Shown: positions 23,028 through 31,357 of the stretch, in pieces
Layout: each line of letters starts with the position of its first letter
How positions within the stretch are numbered: the stretch's first letter is position 1
Assembly (NCBI GenBank): GCA_966211215.1
Contig: CBIHNR010000002.1
Span: 5,223 to 69,222 of the forward strand
Direction: 5' to 3'
Source: Desertivirga sp966211215
GTDB lineage: Bacteria; Bacteroidota; Bacteroidia; Sphingobacteriales; Sphingobacteriaceae
DNA: 64,000 bases
Made by a program: the position numbers and the translations under genes
The notes under the pieces: generated by a model
The model's input: only the letters and a program-made list of their open reading frames with translations
The model's database searches: none
What the model was told of the DNA's origin: nothing

Positions 23028-24211
23028 AGGATTTAAAAATATATGTAGCTATTGCCTCTGTAATACTTGCGGTGTATTTCCTTGCCATGTACAATAAGCC
23101 TAAGCCGGTTGATTGGACAGAGAGCTTTTCAAGAAAGGATAAAATCCCATTCGGCACTTTTGTTCTTTATGAGCGGCTCGGTGATATTTTTCCTGGTTCC
23201 AAAATTATCGCCCGGCGGGATGGCGCCTATTCGATTTTCACAGACTCAGATTCAGAAACAAAGCCAAGCAACTATATCGTCATTGCCAGTTCTGCCAAGA
23301 TAGGAGAGTATGATTTTAAGAAGATGGTAGAATACATGCGGCGGGGAGACAATGTATTCATTGCATCTTATTATCTCGGCGGCGTTTTGGAGGATTCGTT
23401 AAAGCTTAAGATAAATAGCGATATGAACCTCTATAGTAAGAAGAAATCCTCTTTGAGGTTTGTTAATCGGGCTTTAAATCCTGGAAAAGCCTATGTCTTT
23501 GATAAGGGAATCGGCCAGCAGTATTTCAGCAAGTTTGATACTTCAAGAGCTATTATTTTAGGCCTTAACCATAAAGGAAAACCAAACTTTATTAAATACC
23601 TGTTCGGTAAAGGCGCTTTGTATGTTATGCCCAGCCCATTCTACTTTACCAATTATAATATGCTAAAGCCTGACGGTGCACAATATGCCTCAAAAGCCTT
23701 GTCGTACCTGCCGGTTAAAGAAGAGATTATATGGGATGAATATTCGACATTGGGAAGCGAAGGCGAATCGAGTATGATGCGGGTTTTCTTTAAGCATGCA
23801 GAGCTTAAATGGGCATATTATATCGCCTTGTTTAGCCTTTTAGCATTTGTAGTTTACGAAATGAAAAGAAGGCAGCGCATTATTCCTGTTGTTGCGCCTT
23901 TAAAAAATACGTCTATAGAATTTGCTGAAGTGGTTGGCCAGGTATACTATCAGCAGAGAAATAATTCGAATATAGCTAACAAGCAAGTTTCTTACTTGTT
24001 GGAAGGAATCAGGTCGAAGTACAATTTAAAGACGGCCAGCCTGGATAGTGACTTTGCCGAGAAACTTGCCAGCAAGTCGGGAGTTAAGATTGAGATTATT
24101 TCTGCTTTGATAGGGCAAATAAATCAATTGAAAAAATACAGCAGCGTAAGTGATTTAGAGCTTATTGAATTAAATAAAAACATTGAACAGTTCCATCAAC
24201 AATCAAGATAA
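23024..24211 (+). CDS. DUF4350-domain membrane protein
   Basis: A 395-residue protein: an N-terminal membrane helix (IYVAIASVILAVYFLAM), an extracytoplasmic domain of the DUF4350 type (about 40-260, with KIPFGTFVLYERLGDIFPG and FDKGIGQQYFS), a second membrane helix (about 268-285, YYIALFSLLAFVVYEMKRR) and a cytoplasmic helical tail. DUF4350 domains resemble the GATase-like/ABC-associated extracytoplasmic domains. The start overlaps the preceding DUF4129 gene by four bases, and MoxR starts two bases after the stop. Confidence 0.83.
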   Translation: MKDLKIYVAIASVILAVYFLAMYNKPKPVDWTESFSRKDKIPFGTFVLYERLGDIFPGSKIIARRDGAYSIFTDSDSETKPSNYIVIASSAKIGEYDFKKMVEYMRRGDNVFIASYYLGGVLEDSLKLKINSDMNLYSKKKSSLRFVNRALNPGKAYVFDKGIGQQYFSKFDTSRAIILGLNHKGKPNFIKYLFGKGALYVMPSPFYFTNYNMLKPDGAQYASKALSYLPVKEEIIWDEYSTLGSEGESSMMRVFFKHAELKWAYYIALFSLLAFVVYEMKRRQRIIPVVAPLKNTSIEFAEVVGQVYYQQRNNSNIANKQVSYLLEGIRSKYNLKTASLDSDFAEKLASKSGVKIEIISALIGQINQLKKYSSVSDLELIELNKNIEQFHQQSR

Positions 24212-24213
24212 AC

Positions 24214-25191
24214 ATGGAAGAAGAAATTTTTGAACAACGAGTTGACCTAAGCAGCTTAAGTACTGCGGTAGATCAGATCCGGGCATCGCTTGGTAAAATT
24301 ATTATTGGCCAGCAGCAAATGGTTGAGTTTTTAATTGCCGGCATTCTGGCTGACGGACACATCCTAATTGAAGGTGTACCTGGTGTAGCTAAGACACTCA
24401 CTGCGAAACTGCTGTCAAAATGCTTTGATGCAAGGTTTTCTCGCATTCAGTTCACGCCAGATTTAATGCCTTCTGATGTTTTGGGTACTTCCATTTTTAA
24501 TCCTAAGGAATCGGTTTTTGATTTCAAACGAGGCCCCATTTTCGGCAACGTAATTTTGGTTGACGAGATAAACCGGGCACCAGCAAAAACGCAGTCGGCA
24601 TTATTTGAAGTAATGGAGGAGAAGCAAGTCACCATTGATGGAAAAACGTACCTGATGCAGGAGCCTTTTATTGTGCTTGCTACTCAAAATCCTATCGAAC
24701 ATGAAGGTACTTACCGGTTGCCTGAGGCGCAGTTAGATCGTTTTCTGTTTAAGATAGAGGTAAATTATCCATCTTTAGAGGAAGAAACAGAGATCCTGCT
24801 TCAGCAGCACCAGCAAAAGAATTCTGATAAGCTAGCAGATATTACCCCGGTGCTGTCTGTACCTCAAATCATCGAATTACGCAACCAGGTGAGAGCATTG
24901 CACGTGGAACCTAAGCTTTTAGAGTTTATCGCTAAAATCACCTACGAAACCCGTAACAGTAAATCTCTTTTACTGGGAGCTTCGCCGCGAGCTTCTTTAG
25001 CCATTGTTAATAGTGCAAAGGCGATTGCCGCAATTCAGGGCAGAGATTTTGTAACTCCTGAAGATATTATTAAGGTAGTGCCGCCTGTATTGCGCCATAG
25101 GGTTATCCTAACAGCTGATAAGGAAATGGAGGGTGTAACTACAGATGAGGTGCTAAGCCAGATAGTGCATAGGATTGAGGTGCCGAGGTAG
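24214..25191 (+). CDS. MoxR-family AAA+ ATPase
   Basis: A 325-residue AAA+ ATPase. Walker A is GVPGVAKT (54-61), Walker B is VDEIN (116-120), and the sensor region ATQNPIEHEGTYRLPEAQLDR follows, with the LDRFLFK arginine stretch. MoxR proteins act as chaperone-like ATPases that mature partner complexes, usually with a vWA or DUF58 protein, as is the case here. It is the last gene before a 286-base spacer of palindromic repeats that separates it from DUF58. Confidence 0.93.
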   Translation: MEEEIFEQRVDLSSLSTAVDQIRASLGKIIIGQQQMVEFLIAGILADGHILIEGVPGVAKTLTAKLLSKCFDARFSRIQFTPDLMPSDVLGTSIFNPKESVFDFKRGPIFGNVILVDEINRAPAKTQSALFEVMEEKQVTIDGKTYLMQEPFIVLATQNPIEHEGTYRLPEAQLDRFLFKIEVNYPSLEEETEILLQQHQQKNSDKLADITPVLSVPQIIELRNQVRALHVEPKLLEFIAKITYETRNSKSLLLGASPRASLAIVNSAKAIAAIQGRDFVTPEDIIKVVPPVLRHRVILTADKEMEGVTTDEVLSQIVHRIEVPR

Positions 25192-25219
25192 TTATTTGGG
25201 GGAGATTATGGCAATGTCA

Positions 25220-25262
25220 TTAACTTAAGTGGTTGGTAAAGACACCAATGCTATTAAGTTAA
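25220..25262. repeat. REP-like palindrome, copy 1
   Basis: Outer arms TTAACTTAA and TTAAGTTAA enclose inner arms TTGGT and ACCAA. The core resembles the elements at 25363-25398 and 47782-47837. It lies in the 286-base spacer between MoxR and DUF58. Confidence 0.6.
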
Positions 25263-25289
25263 GCAATTTATCTGGCGTGGGGTGACCTT

Positions 25290-25320
25290 TCTCTCCCGCT
25301 GGGAGAGATGCCGAAGGCAG
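25290..25320. repeat. Palindromic spacer repeat (TCTCTCCC/GGGAGAGA)
   Basis: TCTCTCCC (25290-25297) pairs with GGGAGAGA (25301-25308), followed by the mini-hairpin GCCGAAGGC. This type of sequence often occurs as dispersed intergenic repeats in bacterial genomes (inference). No gene is seen in 25192-25477. Confidence 0.45.
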
Positions 25321-25362
25321 AGAGGGTAACACGCTTTACAGGATTTTTCGCTTGCTATTTCC

Positions 25363-25398
25363 TTAACTTAAGTGGGTTGGTGGGGACACCAACCACGG
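25363..25398. repeat. REP-like palindrome, copy 2
   Basis: TTAACTTAAGTG is followed by the hairpin GGTTGGTG / CACCAACC (25375-25382 with 25387-25394) and CACGG. It shares both the leader and the core with copy 1, and the core with the elements at 47782-47837. Confidence 0.65.
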
Positions 25399-25477
25399 CA
25401 AAGCGATTGGAGATTAGGCGGATTGCCCTTGGTTGAAACAACGCTAAGAGTGCATAGACAAAATTAAGGAAACAAGT

Positions 25478-26833
25478 TTGATGGATTTTAAACTGATACT
25501 TCGCAGGTTTTACAAAGATTTATTTTTAGGAAAACGGCTCTTTATTGGCTTGAGTTGTTCAGTTGTCTTATTCATACTGGCATTCTTATTTCCCTGGTTT
25601 GGGGACTTGCCTTTTCTGATGTTTGGGGCGGTAATTCTGCTTTTGGTAGTGGATGTAAGCTTGCTTTATCGAACTTCTAATGGTGTTTTTGCCCGACGCA
25701 ATGCGCCCCTGCGGTTAAGTAATGGCGATGAAAATCTCATTTCTATTTATTTGAAAAACTTTTACGGTTTTAAGGTGAATATCGGCGTTATCGATGAAAT
25801 ACCTGTTCAATTTCAAAAACGAGATGTTTGGTTTGAATCGCAACTCGCGCCAAATCAAAATAAGAAAATTGAATATCAACTTAAGCCATTAAAGCGTGGC
25901 GAGTACGAGTTTGGAAGTATTCATGTGTATGTAAGTTCTCCTCTGGGCTTGATTCAACGGCGTTACACCTTCGAGCAAAAAGAAGTTTTGCCCGTATATC
26001 CGTCTTTTCTGCAAATGAGGAAGTATGAGCTCATGGCGGTTTCTAACCGCTTAAGTGAGGTTGGAGTAAAGAAAATTCGAAAGCTTGGCCATAGTATGGA
26101 ATTTGAGCAAGTCAAAAACTATGTGCCAGGAGATGACTATCGAACAATAAACTGGAAAGCCACAGCCCGCCGGGGCGAAACCATGGTTAACTCGTATACC
26201 GATGAAAAGTCTCAGCATGTTTATTGCGTTATAGACAAATCGAGGGTTATGAAAATGCCATTTGAAGGCTTAAGCCTGCTGGATTATGCCATCAATGCAA
26301 GCCTTGTACTTTCCAATGTTGCTATTCGCAAAGAAGATAAGGCCGGGCTGATCACTATTTCAGAAAAAGTTGGCGCAGTAGTTCCTGCCGACAGGCGCCC
26401 GGTGCAGCTTAACCGTATTCAGGAGGTTTTATTCAAGGAGAAAACGCGTTACCTGGAAACAAATATGGAAGCTCTTTACATAACAATTCGCAATACCTTA
26501 AAACAAAGGAGCCTGGTTGTTCTGTTCACCAACTTCGAAAGCTTGTCTGCGTTAGAAAGGCAATTGCCCTTTTTAAAACGAATTGCAAAGTTCCACCTGT
26601 TGCTGGTCGTGTTCTTTGAAAATACAGAGTTGAGAGCGTTAAGCCAGAATGCGGCGAAAGATGTGGAGGGAATTTATATTAAAACGGTGGCAGAAAAATT
26701 TATGTACGAGAAGAAGCAGATTGTTTTAGAGCTTGCAAGGCACGGAATTCAATCAATTTTGACTGCTCCTCAGAATTTGACCGTTAATACAATTAATAAA
26801 TACCTGGAAATCAAATCCCGGCAATCAATCTGA
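25478..26833 (+). CDS. DUF58-domain protein (MoxR partner)
   Basis: A 451-residue protein with two N-terminal membrane helices (about 18-55) followed by a beta-rich linker and the DUF58 domain. The signature HSMEFEQVKNYVPGDDYRTI followed by NWKATARRGE is at about 208-235, and a vWA-like stretch follows (HVYCVIDKSRVM). DUF58 proteins are the usual partners of MoxR ATPases, suggesting a membrane-anchored MoxR-vWA complex acting on envelope or secreted targets (inference). It is set off from MoxR by 286 bases of repeats, so it may have its own promoter. Its stop abuts that of the convergent IVP-like gene with no gap. Confidence 0.9.
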   Translation: MMDFKLILRRFYKDLFLGKRLFIGLSCSVVLFILAFLFPWFGDLPFLMFGAVILLLVVDVSLLYRTSNGVFARRNAPLRLSNGDENLISIYLKNFYGFKVNIGVIDEIPVQFQKRDVWFESQLAPNQNKKIEYQLKPLKRGEYEFGSIHVYVSSPLGLIQRRYTFEQKEVLPVYPSFLQMRKYELMAVSNRLSEVGVKKIRKLGHSMEFEQVKNYVPGDDYRTINWKATARRGETMVNSYTDEKSQHVYCVIDKSRVMKMPFEGLSLLDYAINASLVLSNVAIRKEDKAGLITISEKVGAVVPADRRPVQLNRIQEVLFKEKTRYLETNMEALYITIRNTLKQRSLVVLFTNFESLSALERQLPFLKRIAKFHLLLVVFFENTELRALSQNAAKDVEGIYIKTVAEKFMYEKKQIVLELARHGIQSILTAPQNLTVNTINKYLEIKSRQSI

Positions 26834-27337
26834 TCAAAGGCCCTCGTCATCCGTATCCCAGTCCTGCCCAAAATCTTCAGAATCAATATCCCGAACTTCT
26901 GTTTGTACCATTTTTACTTCAAAATCATCCGATTTATCTACAACGTAGCGTATACCCCAGTCGTCTTTAAAGTCATCGTTGGCATCAAATGATCTTATCC
27001 ATTTAATAAATTCAAGCCTGAATTCTTCAATGCCATTTCTGATTAGCTGTACGTAATCGTTGTTGTTGATATTAATCAATCGGGCAAATAACACTGCCTC
27101 AAACATTTCCCTAACAGCAAATTTAATTTTCATGGCATTTTCCATCTTTAGGGAATACAAGCCTCCGCCTTCGGCTCCCGCGATTTTAACCACAATCATC
27201 ATGGCGTTACTCACAATTTGGCCTTGCAGGTCATCCCGTTGCTCATCGTCTTTCAGATATTCAGCAACATGCTCAGCAAGATTGAGAAGCTCTTTCGCCT
27301 TTTGGTAGACTGGCAGATTTTCAATTTCGTCTCTCAT
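26834..27337 (-). CDS. Hypothetical protein, diverged four-helix-bundle (IVP/S23-like) with acidic tail
   Basis: A 167-residue protein with no signal peptide. The first 110 residues can be aligned by eye with four-helix-bundle 23S rRNA intervening-sequence proteins: IENLPVYQKAKELLNLAEHV matches FKNLKIWQRAMDLADLTHDY of the IVP-type protein at 52659, and QIVSNAMMIVVKIAGAEGGG corresponds to QINRSSCSIPSNIAEGSGKR. The typical basic patch (GSGKR) is lost. The C-terminal 55 residues are strongly acidic (DIDSEDFGQDWDTDDEG). The function is unknown; a cytoplasmic helical bundle that binds a basic partner is a guess. Its stop codon directly adjoins the DUF58 stop. Confidence 0.7.
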   Translation of the reverse strand: MRDEIENLPVYQKAKELLNLAEHVAEYLKDDEQRDDLQGQIVSNAMMIVVKIAGAEGGGLYSLKMENAMKIKFAVREMFEAVLFARLININNNDYVQLIRNGIEEFRLEFIKWIRSFDANDDFKDDWGIRYVVDKSDDFEVKMVQTEVRDIDSEDFGQDWDTDDEGL

Positions 27338-27449
27338 GCCGCAATTTACTTAAATTCTGATAATTAGCTCTTGTTTTGAGTAAAAGCAAAAAGGCGCCTA
27401 TCGTATAAATTGGGGCGAAAAATATTCAACAGATAAATCATAGTAATTT

Positions 27450-27457
27450 TATCTTTG
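27450..27457 (+). promoter_or_regulatory. purD -7 promoter element
   Basis: TATCTTTG, an exact TAnnTTTG match, ends five bases before the purD ATG, so the transcript should be leaderless or nearly so. No TTTG is seen 19-21 bases upstream. Confidence 0.55.
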
Positions 27458-27462
27458 CGGCT

Positions 27463-28737
27463 ATGAATATTCTTTTACTTGGTTCTGGCGGAAGGGAAAG
27501 CGCTTTTGCCTGGAAAATCGCTCAAAGCCCATTACTTAACCAATTGTTTATTGCCCCTGGAAATGCCGGTACCGGAGCCTATGGCAAAAACGTAAACATA
27601 AAGCCAACAGATTTTGCTGCAATTAAAGATTTTGTGCTGAAAAATGCTGTTAATATGGTGTTGGTTGGTCCGGAAGAGCCTTTAGTTAAAGGTATTCATG
27701 ATTATTTCCTTGCTAATGATGAAATAAAGAACATCCCGGTTATCGGCCCGCGCGAGCAGGGTGCACAACTGGAAGGAAGTAAAAATTTTTCAAAGGCATT
27801 TATGCGCAGGCATAACATTCCAACCGCGGCTTCAGCATCGTTCACTAAAAACACTTTGAGTCAAGGTTTATCTTATTTGGAAACTCACAAGCTTCCGGTA
27901 GTATTGAAAGCTGATGGCCTTGCGGCTGGTAAAGGAGTATTGATCTGCCAGACATTAGAAGAAGCACAAACCGAACTTGTAGCGATGCTTCAGGACGCCA
28001 AATTTGGTGAGGCGAGCAGCACAGTAGTTATTGAGGAGTTTTTAACTGGCATCGAACTTTCTGTATTTGTACTTACAGATGGACATAGTTATAAAATTTT
28101 GCCGGAAGCGAAGGATTACAAACGTATTGGCGAAGGCGACACTGGATTGAATACAGGTGGTATGGGTTCTATTTCTCCGGTTCCATTTGCTGATGCGGCC
28201 TTCATGAAGAAGGTTGAAGATGAAGTGGTTAAGCCGACTATACGCGGCTTAAAGGCTGATTATATTCCATACAAAGGGTTCATCTTTATTGGACTGATGA
28301 ATGATAACGGCCAGCCTTTCGTAATTGAATATAACGTACGCATGGGCGACCCTGAAACAGAAAGCGTTATGCCAAGGATTGAGAGCGACTTTGTTGAGCT
28401 TTTACTGGGGGTGGCTAACGAAAACCTTGTGGAAAAAGAATTTAAGGTGTCTAATAAAACAGCGGCTACGGTAATGTTGGTTGCCAGCGGTTATCCAGGC
28501 GAATATTTAAAAGGAAAAGCTATATCCGGAATTGAAAATATCAAAGATTCGCATGTTTTTCAAGCTGGTACAGTATTGGAGGATGGACTTGTAAAAACAG
28601 CGGGTGGACGGGTTATCGCGGTTACTTCATTGCAGGATACAATGTTTGACGCTGTGCAGCAGGCTGTTACCGATGCCGGAAGGATTTATTGGGATGGCAG
28701 ATATTTCCGTACAGATATTGGCTTTGATTTATTGTAA
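27463..28737 (+). CDS. purD: Phosphoribosylamine-glycine ligase (GAR synthetase)
   Basis: A 424-residue ATP-grasp ligase for the second step of purine synthesis, joining 5-phosphoribosylamine and glycine. It begins MNILLLGSGGRESAFAWKI, and the ATP-grasp signatures VVLKADGLAAGKGVLI and GLNTGGMGSISP are present along with YNVRMGDPETESVMPR (metal and ATP ligands). Length and motifs are complete. It is monocistronic, with its own promoter and a strong terminator at 28758. Purine genes elsewhere are not in the window. Confidence 0.97.
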   Translation: MNILLLGSGGRESAFAWKIAQSPLLNQLFIAPGNAGTGAYGKNVNIKPTDFAAIKDFVLKNAVNMVLVGPEEPLVKGIHDYFLANDEIKNIPVIGPREQGAQLEGSKNFSKAFMRRHNIPTAASASFTKNTLSQGLSYLETHKLPVVLKADGLAAGKGVLICQTLEEAQTELVAMLQDAKFGEASSTVVIEEFLTGIELSVFVLTDGHSYKILPEAKDYKRIGEGDTGLNTGGMGSISPVPFADAAFMKKVEDEVVKPTIRGLKADYIPYKGFIFIGLMNDNGQPFVIEYNVRMGDPETESVMPRIESDFVELLLGVANENLVEKEFKVSNKTAATVMLVASGYPGEYLKGKAISGIENIKDSHVFQAGTVLEDGLVKTAGGRVIAVTSLQDTMFDAVQQAVTDAGRIYWDGRYFRTDIGFDLL

Positions 28738-28757
28738 AATTTGATCAGCTAAAAAAG

Positions 28758-28796
28758 AAAAAAGGCTTTCAGCGAGTTTCCTGAAAGCCTTTTTTG
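28758..28796 (+). terminator. Terminator after purD
   Basis: AAAAAGGCTTTCAG pairs with CTGAAAGCCTTTTT across an 8-base loop and ends in a T-run. It lies 21 bases after the purD stop. Confidence 0.9.
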
Positions 28797-28818
28797 TGAA
28801 ATCTTCTTTTTTCAATCC

Positions 28819-28834
28819 GTTGGTAATTACCAAC
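28819..28834. repeat. Perfect 16-bp palindrome
   Basis: GTTGGTAATTACCAAC, fully symmetric, between the purD terminator and the stop of the convergent TlpA-family gene. It shares TTGGT/ACCAA arms with the REP-like elements elsewhere, though it is shorter. Confidence 0.4.
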
Positions 28835-28856
28835 AACGATAGTCCCAAAAGCGCCT

Positions 28857-30005
28857 CTACTTTGCCTCTTTCGAGAAAATATCAGCAAGGAACGATTGTA
28901 ATTCTTCTCCCCTTAAGTTCTTCGCTATAATTACTCCTTCGGGATTAATTAAAAAGTTCTGTGGGATTGAGCGTATTCCATATTTAACGGCTACTTCATT
29001 ATTCCAGAATTTCAGGTCAGAAACATGAGTCCAGGTCAGCTTATCGGTTGTGATAGCCTTTAGCCATGCTTCGCGGTTATTTTCGCGGTCGAGGGAGACC
29101 CCTAGAACCGTAAAGTTTTTGTCCTTATAAGTATTAAAAGCTTTCACCACATTAGGATTTTCCTGACGGCAGGGCCCGCACCATGATGCCCAGAAATCCA
29201 GCAGTACGTATTTACCCCTAAAGCTTGAAAGTTTAACCAATTTCCCATTTGGGTCTGCTTGTGCAAAATCGATAGCCTGAGCCCCAATAGCCGTCCTTCT
29301 AATACTTTCCAGAGACGTTTTGAAAGCAGCAGCTTCCTTTCTGTTTTGTATCTCAGGTGCCAGCGAGTTAAATAGTGTGTCTAGCTCTGTAGATTCTGGA
29401 TTTGCACTTGCAAAGTTTTGCAAAGCAATGAAGCTGACAAAACTTTTAGGATTATCGTAAATGAATATCTTATTGATGGCATTGCGCTCAGCAACAAACT
29501 CATTATAGCGGGCTTGCAAGCTCGCTGTAAATTCAGGCGATGCCTTTTTTTCCGTCGGTGCCGTTTCGTACTCGGTATTTAGCGCAATTATCTTGGCGTT
29601 AACCGGCTTTAGCAAGGCTAAAAGCTTTTGCCCCTCTTCGTTTATCTTATTACCGGCAACAATTGCTTTAGAAAGCGAATCTGGACTATTTACAGTGGTT
29701 GTACCTTCAACAAGGTATAGGGTAATTACATCGATTTTTGATTTCTGATTGAGGCTCCTCAATCCAACACCTTTATAATCCATTACCAGGGCCGCCATTG
29801 TTATAACGTCAACCCTGCCGGTGAAGGTGAATGCACCATCCTTCATTATCAACGAATCAGCCCTTTGGGCTCCATATTGAGTATACGTTAAATAGACTTT
29901 AGAAGGGGCATCTATCTTGCCAACCTTGCCCTGTATTGTAAAACTGAACTGAGCCTTTAATCCTAAAGGAATCAATAAAAGCAGCGAAAAAAATATCCGT
30001 TTCAT
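28857..30005 (-). CDS. TlpA-family thiol:disulfide oxidoreductase with N-terminal DUF4369
   Basis: A 382-residue exported protein from the ATG at 30005 (the TTG three codons earlier is less likely). A signal peptide (MKRIFFSLLLLIPLGLKAQ) precedes a DUF4369 domain (about 20-120, SFTIQGKVGKIDAPSKV) and a C-terminal thioredoxin fold of the AhpC/TSA-TlpA type. The redox site is WASWCGPCRQE and the cis-Pro loop reads IRSIPQNFLI. These proteins reduce or isomerise disulfides in the periplasm; many Bacteroidota genomes hold dozens. A second copy is at 35026. Confidence 0.92.
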   Translation of the reverse strand: MKRIFFSLLLLIPLGLKAQFSFTIQGKVGKIDAPSKVYLTYTQYGAQRADSLIMKDGAFTFTGRVDVITMAALVMDYKGVGLRSLNQKSKIDVITLYLVEGTTTVNSPDSLSKAIVAGNKINEEGQKLLALLKPVNAKIIALNTEYETAPTEKKASPEFTASLQARYNEFVAERNAINKIFIYDNPKSFVSFIALQNFASANPESTELDTLFNSLAPEIQNRKEAAAFKTSLESIRRTAIGAQAIDFAQADPNGKLVKLSSFRGKYVLLDFWASWCGPCRQENPNVVKAFNTYKDKNFTVLGVSLDRENNREAWLKAITTDKLTWTHVSDLKFWNNEVAVKYGIRSIPQNFLINPEGVIIAKNLRGEELQSFLADIFSKEAK

Positions 30006-30032
30006 CACAATCAATTATCACTAAATACTAAT

Positions 30033-31217
30033 CTACACTAATTTTTGGTAAGTGCGCCACCATAAATCTGGCATTTCTCCTGCAACTGCAATTTGGTAAT
30101 CCTCATATCGGCAAGGAACTAAATGGTAACGTTCGTTGCCTGACATGCCGACTGGGTAGGGCACTTGCATCCACCAGCGGTCTGATTTTTTGCTTTTTAC
30201 GAAGATCAGCTCGTGAGAGTTATCACTTAGCGAAGCCCTGTATATTAAGTATTGGGATTTTGGTTGCAGCGGGAAGTCTTGTTTGCGGTTGTAAAAACCA
30301 TCGATAAAATACCATACCATTTGTGCTACGAGCATTGCCGTTTGTCCGTTTTGATCATAGGCAGGGTTAAACTCGTAAAAACCGATAGAACTCAATTTAT
30401 CACTCATGCCTGCATAGCGTGTCAACTGGCAGGCTTGCTCGCCATAAAATCCATTTGGGGTAGCATTAGCGTTGCCGCATGCATCAGATGACCTGATTGC
30501 CGAGATATCAAAGCTGATTATGTTGGCGTTCCGGATCACCGGTTCGGCAGCTGGCATATTGTTGGTGAAATCACCGAGGCGGTTAACATCAAACAATAAC
30601 TTTTCCATCACCCTAAGGCTCTCCTGGTTTACAAAATAGGTTTGGTACCCAATATTGCTGAAGTTAAAAAGATAATTAGGCTGGTGAAGAAAGATCTTGT
30701 TAAGATAGGCATTCGAATGAGTTTCAATCGACTCCATATCAATAGAATCATCTAAGTCGAATTTGGAGTCAATAACAACGAGATCCGCTTTTTGCTCAAG
30801 CTCTTCATACGCCATATATTGGGCATAAGTTAAGTCCTGGCCGCCACCGATAATTAAAGGTAGAATATCTTTTTTTATCAGTTCGGCAACCGCCGTTTTC
30901 AGGGCAATATAAGTGTCGCTAACGCTATGGCCTGCTTTGATATTTCCAAGGTCAACAATTTTAGTGCTGTAGGCACCTTGGTAAAGGTTGTATAACTTTT
31001 CGCGAATATAATCGGGTGCCAGAGCGGTGCCTTCGTTATTTATGGCGTTGCGTCCCTCCAGCACGCCAATAATGGCAATGTCGAATTTTTCCTCATCCAG
31101 GTTCGGAAAATCAATTGTGAAAATCTCCACCTTAGACCCTAGCTGGCTTGCCAGGAAGCCACTTCTCGAACTCAACTTTTTCGTATCAACAGGTGAAAAA
31201 AAATCAACTAAAGACAT
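30033..31217 (-). CDS. Arginase/formimidoylglutamase-fold protein with degraded metal site
   Basis: A 394-residue ureohydrolase-superfamily protein. Landmarks of the fold are recognisable but metal ligands are changed: the GGDHS motif reads GGGQD (124-128, His to Gln), DxHxD reads DSKFD (150-154, His to Lys) and the DxD pair reads DIS (237-239, Asp to Ser). Three of the six canonical Mn ligands therefore survive. Similar proteins in Bacteroidota are annotated as formimidoylglutamase, but hydrolysis by the usual binuclear site seems unlikely. No histidine-utilisation genes are adjacent. The gene is 27 bases upstream of the TlpA-family gene on the same strand. Confidence 0.82.
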   Translation of the reverse strand: MSLVDFFSPVDTKKLSSRSGFLASQLGSKVEIFTIDFPNLDEEKFDIAIIGVLEGRNAINNEGTALAPDYIREKLYNLYQGAYSTKIVDLGNIKAGHSVSDTYIALKTAVAELIKKDILPLIIGGGQDLTYAQYMAYEELEQKADLVVIDSKFDLDDSIDMESIETHSNAYLNKIFLHQPNYLFNFSNIGYQTYFVNQESLRVMEKLLFDVNRLGDFTNNMPAAEPVIRNANIISFDISAIRSSDACGNANATPNGFYGEQACQLTRYAGMSDKLSSIGFYEFNPAYDQNGQTAMLVAQMVWYFIDGFYNRKQDFPLQPKSQYLIYRASLSDNSHELIFVKSKKSDRWWMQVPYPVGMSGNERYHLVPCRYEDYQIAVAGEMPDLWWRTYQKLV

Positions 31218-31324
31218 CTATAATTTGGGGGTTTATTGCTTTATTCTCTCTTTGGGTTGAAAATCAGTAGGGTAAGTAGAATGTACCTTCTGCCGGTTTT
31301 CGCTCAAATATCAACTTTATTAAA

Positions 31325-31332
31325 TACTTTTG
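31325..31332 (+). promoter_or_regulatory. -7 element for the epimerase gene
   Basis: TACTTTTG, an exact TAnnTTTG match, lies 25 bases before the ATG at 31358. Confidence 0.4.
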
Positions 31333-31357
31333 AAAGCATTTTCAAATTTTAAGCCGG

